From an uncultured Porphyromonadaceae bacterium (lineage in GTDB: Bacteria > Bacteroidota > Bacteroidia > Bacteroidales > Muribaculaceae): a stretch of 12,428 nucleotides of DNA. Positions 7,887 through 12,428 of this stretch are shown in pieces. The stretch lies in the NCBI GenBank assembly GCA_900548875.1, contig URMA01000092.1, forward strand, positions 1-12,428. Direction: 5' to 3'. The stretch's first letter is position 1; every line of letters begins with the position of its first letter. The notes under the pieces were generated by a model that did not search any database, was not told where the DNA came from, and saw only the letters and a list, made by a program, of their open reading frames with translations. A program made the translations under genes and the position numbers.

Positions 7887-8686
7887 AAAAGTTTGTATTG
7901 TATGTGATTGCTGCAATTCTGTCCTGTATGCCGGCAGTTGCAGGGAATGATGTGAAAATAGTGAACAGTTTGGACGCCTATATCCCTCTTTGTTCCAAAA
8001 AGGCGACTAAAAATCTGACTAAGCTGATGAAGGGGTATCTTAGCCGTCTGGAAAACGTGCCTGTTGAGGTGAGAATGTACCACATTTATACGGTGACGAA
8101 CAACAGCATGCTGACTTTTGCAGCCTTGGATTCAATTTCACTGATGTATAAAGATAAATTGGCAGAGGGTTTTCCTCAGTATGATTTCGAACAACCGCAG
8201 CCATACCTTGCTCCTGATAAGTTTTGGGTGGATGAAGAATGGAAAATGCCGTTGTCGGTAGACGATTTTTCAAATCCGAAGAAATGGAAAAAAGTGCCGG
8301 CAAGCACAACTGTCGTGCTGGATAAGGACTATCGTCCGATAGGGGGCGCTATGTTCTGTCAGAAAGGTATGTTTTCTATTGACGATGACTCGATAAGTGC
8401 CGCTGATGCCTTGTCGATACGTCATTGTGCAAATGTCGTCAAGATGGGAGAGACGGTGGGTGTCAAATGGTATGTCAGTTTCCCGTCGTTGGTCGTTCCC
8501 AATCCGCTGGGAATAACTGCCGGTGGTGACGTTCTTGTCTTTATCGGTAATGGTGAGGAAGTGTTCTTCATGCCACTTGACGAGTTTTTGACGTTGGAAA
8601 AGGAAAGACGTGGCGGTGACAAACAGTTGACACCGATAGTGCTGAAGACTTTTGAGAAATATATTAAGACTTTGCAGCGGAGGTGA
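7883..8686 (+). CDS. Exported protein of unknown function (267 aa)
   Basis: I do not recognise this family. The N-terminus is an export signal (KKFVLYVIAAILSC, with cleavage plausible after AVA at residue 20). Cys15 in ILSC could instead be a lipidation site, so soluble periplasmic and lipid-anchored forms are both possible. The mature protein is mixed alpha/beta with a lysine-rich stretch near residues 38-50 (SKKATKNLTKLMKGY) and a Trp-rich segment near 110-140 (KFWVDEEWKMP, PKKWKKVP). The later part, with strands such as VGVKWYVSFPSLVV and GGDVLVFIGNGEEVFFMPLDEF, suggests a beta-sheet fold. It overlaps the preceding gene by 4 nt and lies 14 bp before the next, so it is firmly within the operon. 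Confidence 0.75.
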   Translation: MKKFVLYVIAAILSCMPAVAGNDVKIVNSLDAYIPLCSKKATKNLTKLMKGYLSRLENVPVEVRMYHIYTVTNNSMLTFAALDSISLMYKDKLAEGFPQYDFEQPQPYLAPDKFWVDEEWKMPLSVDDFSNPKKWKKVPASTTVVLDKDYRPIGGAMFCQKGMFSIDDDSISAADALSIRHCANVVKMGETVGVKWYVSFPSLVVPNPLGITAGGDVLVFIGNGEEVFFMPLDEFLTLEKERRGGDKQLTPIVLKTFEKYIKTLQRR

Positions 8687-8700
8687 AATAAATTCGGGTT

Positions 8701-9213
8701 ATGAGAACAGTCCCTGTTGTTATAGTATTGATGCTGATGCCTGTTCTGGTCGGATGCTTTGGTCAGGAGGTGTACATAGTGGTGGAAAACCGCTCGGATG
8801 ACTCTTTGTATGTCTGTTTGAAGGAGAATTACGCTGATACGCTTTTGCCCGGGAATAAGTATTTTCATAGTGGTTACCTGACTCCTGTGGGTGGTAGCAG
8901 CAATATTTTGAAATTCTCTTATTTGGGTATGAATGAGCACGATTTCGATGAGCCTTTTTGGGATTCCGATACTATTTCACTCTTTTTTGTCCGGTGGCAG
9001 GTGATTAATCAGTTGCCGTATTGGATTGTTAGAGAAAGAAGCATGATTTTGGCACGCTACGACATTACCCGTCCGATTGTAGAGCACTTTGACGGAAAGT
9101 TTGTCTATCCTCCTACGCAGCAACTTTTGGATGCCGGCGTAAAAGTTTTTATCGCTCCCGATGGCTCATCGGAATGGAATTTGTTAACTACTGAAGATAT
9201 TGAATATGAATAG
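8701..9213 (+). CDS. Small lipoprotein, first of a tandem paralogous pair (170 aa)
   Basis: The product has a short lipoprotein signal peptide with lipobox LVGC (Cys19). The mature domain starts with a strand VYIVVENRSDDSLYVCL and ends with ILARYDI (about residues 117-123) and a C-terminal YPPTQQLLDAGVKVFI segment. These three landmarks recur in the next gene, so the two are diverged duplicates. I recall many unnamed Bacteroidales lipoproteins with the same scheme: a 'disordered-bond strand, DTLLP, then ILxRYxL ... YPP' pattern; the function is unknown. The gene follows the 267-residue protein after 14 bp, and its stop codon lies inside the start of the following gene. Confidence 0.78.
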   Translation: MRTVPVVIVLMLMPVLVGCFGQEVYIVVENRSDDSLYVCLKENYADTLLPGNKYFHSGYLTPVGGSSNILKFSYLGMNEHDFDEPFWDSDTISLFFVRWQVINQLPYWIVRERSMILARYDITRPIVEHFDGKFVYPPTQQLLDAGVKVFIAPDGSSEWNLLTTEDIEYE

Positions 9214-9673
9214 AATAGTAACTATATTTTTATGCTCCATTGTTGTCAGCCTTTTTGTGGGCTGTGATTATGTGGTTGGTATCGATGTCGAAAACCAAAG
9301 CAATGATACGCTGCTTTTCTGTGTCAAAGGTTCTGCTGCTGATACGTTGCCTCCGGTGCAAATGTTAGACAAATACGATTTGATAGCACCGGGAGAGGAG
9401 GGGCATTATGGTGGTATGGTTGCCCGGCCGGACGACTATACGATGTTTTTTGATGATAGGTCAAGATTTACGACGGTGTTCATTTTCCGAATGGAAACAT
9501 TTAGGAAATATTCGTATCACCGTATCCGGACTGAAAACCGCATTCTGGCTCGCTATGTGTTGGATTTGGAAGCATTGAAAGCGGTGAATTGGTCTTTGAC
9601 TTATCCGCCGTCACGGCAGATGTTCGATGCCGGAGTCGACATATATGTGAACCCCAACGATCCCGACGAATGA
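9206..9673 (+). CDS. Small lipoprotein, second of the tandem paralogous pair (155 aa)
   Basis: The start chosen is ATG at 9206, giving MNRIVTIFLC and a lipobox FVGC with Cys20. A TTG two codons earlier is in frame but less likely. The start overlaps the end of the preceding gene by 8 nt. The mature part matches its neighbour in order: IDVENQSNDTLLFCV with ADTLPP, then RILARYVLDLEALKAVNW, then YPPSRQMFDAGVDIYV near the C-terminus. The duplication is old, because the middle sections do not align by eye. An aspartate right after the Cys would in enterobacteria mean inner-membrane retention, a rule that does not apply in Bacteroidota. Function is unknown. This is the last gene of the operon. Confidence 0.78.
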   Translation: MNRIVTIFLCSIVVSLFVGCDYVVGIDVENQSNDTLLFCVKGSAADTLPPVQMLDKYDLIAPGEEGHYGGMVARPDDYTMFFDDRSRFTTVFIFRMETFRKYSYHRIRTENRILARYVLDLEALKAVNWSLTYPPSRQMFDAGVDIYVNPNDPDE

Positions 9674-9756
9674 CGCCTTGCAAAGGTCAATGCAGCGGTA
9701 ACAGACAGATAAAAGCCGTACTTAAAGTGGAAAACGTACATACATCTCCTTGCACT

Positions 9757-9783
9757 ACAGCCCTAACCCTCGGTTAGGGCTGT
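9757..9783 (+). terminator. Terminator hairpin after the four-gene operon
   Basis: ACAGCCCTAACC (9757-9768) and GGTTAGGGCTGT (9772-9783) form a perfect 12-bp stem with a 3-nt loop. The following sequence CTGATTTT has only four T in a row and they start 4 nt after the stem, so termination may be partial or need help. The hairpin is 83 bp after the last stop codon, and I see nothing else in 9674-9756. Confidence 0.72.
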
Positions 9784-9865
9784 CTGATTTTCGCAGATTC
9801 GCTCTAATTATTGAATTTTTGTTGGTAATTTGTGCTTTTGAACTGTCGATTTGTTATCGATTTGC

Positions 9866-9896
9866 TTTGATATTGTGATGAATTGTTATATATTTG
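9866..9896 (+). promoter_or_regulatory. Consensus Bacteroidetes promoter of the beta-helix gene
   Basis: TTTG at 9866-9869 and TATATTTG at 9889-9896 are separated by exactly 19 bp, a full match to TTTG-N19-TAnnTTTG. Transcription should begin near 9903. This excludes the upstream in-frame ATG at 9883, which lies inside the promoter, and supports the start at 9925. Confidence 0.85.
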
Positions 9897-9924
9897 CACA
9901 AATAATAACCAAAATTTAATAATT

Positions 9925-11400
9925 ATGAGAAAGATTTCTACAATTTTCCTATCGGCTGTGTTGGGCGTGATGCCTGCGGTGGCCGAAGACTTTGCTACGG
10001 CCGGCGACGGCACAACTTACTCGTTTGAAGCATTAAGCGGTATCGAAGGAAGCGGTGTGACGAAAGACGGAACTGTCTATCGTATGGCAAATACGGTAAC
10101 GATTTCTCAGGGCGACAAGTTTGTGCTCGACGAAGGCATATTGGTTGAAATGGACAACGATGTTGCGCTGAATGTGGAATGCAATGCCGATTTCGATGTC
10201 GACGAAACCGTGCTTTTCACGCGTTCCGATGAGACGAGCGAACCGAAAGGTATTTCCGTTAGCGACAATACGGAAATCATGAAGTTCCGCAATGTGAATT
10301 TCGAATACTGTCAGTTGCGTACCCTTTCTGATGTTGGAATCAGTGTGGAGGATTGCGAATTTAAGTATGCTGTCGGCGCGTTGAGCAGCTCCGGCGCATT
10401 GTCGTTTGGCGGTTCCGGCAGTGTCAATACGGTGAAGAACTGCCGTTTTGAGGAAAATACGGTTCCGGCTATGGGTGCAGGTGCCAATATTTTCTGTTCT
10501 GTGACAGTTGACAACTGTTATTTATACGACAACAACTCGGCGAATACCAACAAGCCGCAGATCAACCTGACGGCTCCCGGCGACGGCGAGCTGCGCATCT
10601 CCAACTGTGAAATTGTCGGTAACAAGCGTACTATGGTAGGCGGTATTGCCGTAGGAAACATGTTGCAGGGAACAGGGGCGAACAAAGTAGTCATTGAAAA
10701 CAACAAATTGACCGACCACCGCTATGGCATCACAGCCATCGGCCCGATGGACATCGATATTATTGGCAACACAATGATTGACAACAAGTACGAGACCAAC
10801 CCGATGAACGGCGGTAGCGGCATCAGTATCTACGACTCTTCCCGCAAGTTGACCTCCATGATTACCGGCAACCATATCGAAGGCAGCCTTTGGGGTGTGA
10901 CGATTATCGGTGGCAAGGATGTGAATATGGGTAAAGTGGACGACCCGAACGCTGCCGACTACAACCCCGGCAACAATGTGTTTGTCGACAATGGCAACAA
11001 CGGTGTGCTCTACGACCTCTACAACAATACGGACCTGACGGTCTATGCACAGGGAAATACCTGGAATGTTGACGAACAAACGGCTGAAAAGATTGAAACG
11101 GTGATATTCCACAAGAACGATGATGCAAAATTGGGCAAAGTCATCTATATGCCTGCCGGAGGACAGGGCAGCGTATCGTCGGCTTTGAACGACGTAGCCT
11201 GTGTCTACAGCCGTGCCGACCGTGCGGTGCTGGTAAATGCTGCCGGTGCAGTGGCCGATGTCTATAGCCTCAGCGGACAGCTCTGTGGCAAATATGTGGC
11301 TGCCGACGGCCGTATTGACCTTTCCGGCTTGTCAGCAGGACTTTATCTGGTGAAGTTAAGCACTTCGGATGGAGTTGCCGTACTGAAATGCCAGTTGTAG
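9925..11400 (+). CDS. Secreted right-handed parallel beta-helix protein with type IX secretion-like C-terminal domain
   Basis: The 491-residue product begins with a signal peptide (MRKISTIFLSAVLGVMPAVA, cleavage after residue 20). An N-terminal domain of about 75 residues leads into repeated beta-helix coils from roughly residue 95 to 400. The coils show a recurring asparagine/cysteine rung: KNCRFEENTV, DNCYLYDNN, SNCEIVGNK, ENNKLTDHRYGI, GNTMIDNKY and GNHIEGSLWGV. This fold is shared by pectate-lyase-like polysaccharide lyases, hydrolases and adhesins; I see no set of catalytic residues that fixes an activity. The last 70 or so residues (ADVYSLSGQLCGKY, then GRIDLSGLSAGLYLVKL) fit the Por secretion-system C-terminal sorting domain, so the protein is probably sent through the type IX system and anchored on or released from the surface. 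It is monocistronic, with its own promoter and terminator. Confidence 0.85.
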   Translation: MRKISTIFLSAVLGVMPAVAEDFATAGDGTTYSFEALSGIEGSGVTKDGTVYRMANTVTISQGDKFVLDEGILVEMDNDVALNVECNADFDVDETVLFTRSDETSEPKGISVSDNTEIMKFRNVNFEYCQLRTLSDVGISVEDCEFKYAVGALSSSGALSFGGSGSVNTVKNCRFEENTVPAMGAGANIFCSVTVDNCYLYDNNSANTNKPQINLTAPGDGELRISNCEIVGNKRTMVGGIAVGNMLQGTGANKVVIENNKLTDHRYGITAIGPMDIDIIGNTMIDNKYETNPMNGGSGISIYDSSRKLTSMITGNHIEGSLWGVTIIGGKDVNMGKVDDPNAADYNPGNNVFVDNGNNGVLYDLYNNTDLTVYAQGNTWNVDEQTAEKIETVIFHKNDDAKLGKVIYMPAGGQGSVSSALNDVACVYSRADRAVLVNAAGAVADVYSLSGQLCGKYVAADGRIDLSGLSAGLYLVKLSTSDGVAVLKCQL

Positions 11401-11424
11401 GTCGATTTGTCCGACCAAAGAATC

Positions 11425-11452
11425 AAGAGCGGCCCAAGGCCGCTCTTTTTTT
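11425..11452 (+). terminator. Rho-independent terminator of the beta-helix gene
   Basis: AAGAGCGGCC (11425-11434) pairs perfectly with GGCCGCTCTT (11438-11447) around a 3-nt loop, and seven T in a row (11446-11452) follow. It is 25 bp after the stop codon. Confidence 0.95.
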
Positions 11453-11503
11453 GATGGTGTGTAAGAATTTTAACAATAAAAGCGATAAATTGTTACTAAA
11501 AAA

Positions 11504-11534
11504 TTTGTTTTTATAAAAATATATATTAAATTTG
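11504..11534 (+). promoter_or_regulatory. Consensus promoter in the A/T-rich intergenic region
   Basis: TTTG at 11504-11507 and TAAATTTG at 11527-11534 are separated by exactly 19 bp, a full match to the Bacteroidetes consensus. The expected transcription start is near 11541. No open frame of useful length follows before the stem-loop at 11655-11692; the only ATG there gives a five-residue peptide. Confidence 0.75.
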
Positions 11535-11540
11535 CATCAA

Positions 11541-11695
11541 CTGGTAATAGTTTTGTATAAGTTTAAAAATTCAAAGTTTAGTATATCGGAAAATAAAAAA
11601 GGTTTCAATTTAAACTGATAGGGAAATTGTTGATAAAAATGAGTAGTTGCTTTTAATAGGAACATCCGTTGCTGATTTCGGGTGTTCTTATTCTG
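11541..11695 (+). ncRNA. Candidate small RNA or long structured leader
   Basis: The stretch runs from the expected start of the 11504-11534 promoter to the end of a strong stem-loop. Two internal pairings can be seen: AGTTTAAA (11560-11567) with TTTAAACT (11609-11616), and the terminal 14-bp stem at 11655-11692. It has no coding capacity. It does not resemble tRNA, tmRNA or any riboswitch class I know. It could instead be the untranslated leader of the downstream gene. Termini are inferred. Confidence 0.4.
11655..11692 (+). terminator. 14-bp stem-loop, possible terminator or attenuator
   Basis: AATAGGAACATCCG (11655-11668) pairs with CGGGTGTTCTTATT (11679-11692), with two G-U wobbles and a 10-nt loop. 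The 3' arm and the following bases are T-rich (TTCTTATTCTGTTGT) but lack an unbroken T run, so it may stop transcription only partly. It stands before a second -7 element for the next gene. Confidence 0.5.
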
Positions 11696-11748
11696 TTGTC
11701 CCTACTGGAAAAATGTTCTGAATGTATTATTTATTGTTCGGAAAACCT

Positions 11749-11756
11749 TACCTTTG
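11749..11756 (+). promoter_or_regulatory. -7 promoter element close to the truncated PAP2-like gene
   Basis: TACCTTTG at 11749-11756 matches TAnnTTTG and is followed by GC, as often in this phylum. No TTTG occurs at the right distance upstream; TTG at 11734-11736 is only 12 bp away. If used, transcription starts near 11763, downstream of the in-frame ATG at 11722, which makes 11788 the real start of the next gene. Confidence 0.5.
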
Positions 11757-11787
11757 CAGGCGTAATAACGCTAAAGTGAATCAGATA

Positions 11788-12402
11788 ATGGGTTTGGAAA
11801 AGATTTTGAGCATCGTGCTGATTGGTGTCATGTCGATGTGTCCTTTCATGATGTCGGGTGAAAATTCGGCTGACGGCGGCGTTCCGCCGAGGGTTGTCGT
11901 GACCGATACGGTGTTGGTCGATACTGTGGGCGACGCGTTGTCCGGCCATCCTTTTGTGATGTCGGTCGGAAATGCGGCTGAAAGCGGTGTGCCGTCGAGG
12001 GTTGTCGTAGCCGATACGGTGTTGGTCGATACTGTTGGAGGCGCGTTGTCCGACCGTATTCCCGATGTGGAGATGGTTGACAAAAGCACCCGTTTCGATG
12101 CAAAACAGCTGATTCTTCCTGCTGCATTGGTGGCCGTCGGGTCGTTGGGATTGATTCCTGCCGTGAAGGATGTCAACCGCGATATCAGGGACGGCGTGGC
12201 GGATATGCGCGACGGGCATTATTTCCGTGCCGACGACTATTTGCAGTACCTGCCTGTTGTTTCCACTTATGGTCTGAGCCTGCTGGGTGCCAAGGCCCGT
12301 CATTCATATCTTGACCGCACATTCCTGATTGCCACGTCCTACCTGACCATGGGCATCCTTGTCAACGGTTTGAAATTATTGCTGTCCGATAAAACCGATT
12401 AA
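11788..12402 (+). CDS. Exported PAP2-phosphatase-like protein, apparently cut short before the catalytic motif, with a 36-residue tandem repeat
   Basis: The start is ATG at 11788, where the product opens with an export signal (GLEKILSIVLIGVMSMCPFMMSG); the in-frame ATG at 11722 would add 22 residues lacking signal-peptide character and lies upstream of the -7 element. Residues 19-54 and 55-90 are a tandem repeat around RVVV(T/A)DTVLVDTVG. The remainder (about 104-204) resembles the first part of Bacteroidales PAP2 family phosphatases: FDAKQLILPAALVAVGSLG, DDYLQYLPVVSTYGLSLLG (149-167), RHSYLDRTFLIATSYLTMG (171-189) and VNGLK. In such proteins the K-x6-RP and the downstream SGH and SRxxxxxH motifs follow; here the frame ends after NGLKLLLSDKTD with TAA. 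The catalytic half is therefore missing from this frame. It is either a disabled gene or a short form with a structural role. The family link is from recall, not from a search. Confidence 0.65.
   Translation: MGLEKILSIVLIGVMSMCPFMMSGENSADGGVPPRVVVTDTVLVDTVGDALSGHPFVMSVGNAAESGVPSRVVVADTVLVDTVGGALSDRIPDVEMVDKSTRFDAKQLILPAALVAVGSLGLIPAVKDVNRDIRDGVADMRDGHYFRADDYLQYLPVVSTYGLSLLGAKARHSYLDRTFLIATSYLTMGILVNGLKLLLSDKTD
11842..12057 (+). repeat. Two-copy 108-bp in-frame tandem repeat
   Basis: Copy one (11842-11949) and copy two (11950-12057) are each 108 bp, or 36 codons. By eye 25 of 36 residues are the same. The best conserved part is at DNA level almost identical, from GAGGGTTGTCGT through the DTVLVDTV codons. 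Because the period is a multiple of three, the reading frame is kept. Confidence 0.88.
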
Positions 12403-12428
12403 ATATAAAAATGTACTGCCCGACCATT

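Noticed and set aside
12411..12428. Possible start of another gene (ATG at 12411), and an in-frame KCTARP after two stops that recalls the PAP2 K...RP motif
   Set aside because: Only six codons are visible before the window ends, and the match to the PAP2 motif is too short and broken by stops to separate from chance.
1..12428. CRISPR arrays, tRNA or rRNA genes, insertion sequences, integrase genes
   Set aside because: I saw no regularly spaced direct repeats, no cloverleaf-type or rRNA sequence, and no transposase or integrase frame on either strand.

Overview
The window looks like chromosomal DNA of a Bacteroidales bacterium (phylum Bacteroidota). Several independent signs point there. There is a TonB-dependent receptor with an N-terminal carboxypeptidase-regulatory-like domain, beside a DUF5689/DUF6359-type surface lipoprotein. 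There is a beta-helix protein with a type IX secretion-like C-terminal domain. Promoters match the Bacteroidetes form TTTG-N19-TAnnTTTG, and start codons are preceded by A/T-rich sequence rather than clear Shine-Dalgarno sites. I cannot name the genus.

Layout. Positions 1-650 (minus strand) hold the 5' two-thirds of rsmH, the 16S rRNA m4C1402 methyltransferase that normally sits at the head of the dcw cell-division cluster; mraZ is not seen upstream of it. Positions 651-1128 carry no convincing gene but include a G-rich block that may be a dispersed repeat. Positions 1129-7226 are a plus-strand three-gene set: a secreted endonuclease/exonuclease/phosphatase-family enzyme, a 917-residue TonB-dependent receptor and a 710-residue multidomain lipoprotein with OB-fold-like domains. 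It ends in a strong terminator at 7251-7290. Positions 7401-9673 form a tight, A/T-richer operon of four secreted or lipid-anchored proteins of unknown function. The last two are diverged tandem paralogues, and a perfect 12-bp hairpin follows at 9757-9783. Positions 9925-11400 are a single gene for a secreted parallel beta-helix protein, with its own consensus promoter and terminator. Positions 11453-11787 are A/T-rich and non-coding, but hold a textbook promoter followed about 120 bp later by a 14-bp stem-loop, which makes a candidate small RNA or structured leader. Positions 11788-12402 encode an exported protein with a 36-residue tandem repeat. It ends in what looks like the first half of a PAP2 phosphatase, stopping just before the catalytic signature.

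How the genes may work together. The most coherent system is the nuclease-receptor-lipoprotein set. An exported phosphodiesterase or nuclease could cut a phosphate-containing polymer, nucleic acid being one candidate. The surface lipoprotein could bind it through OB-fold-like domains, and the TonB-dependent receptor could import the products. This is inferred from domain content and gene order; nothing in the sequence proves the substrate. Almost every product in the window apart from RsmH carries an export signal, so the region is mainly a cell-envelope locus.
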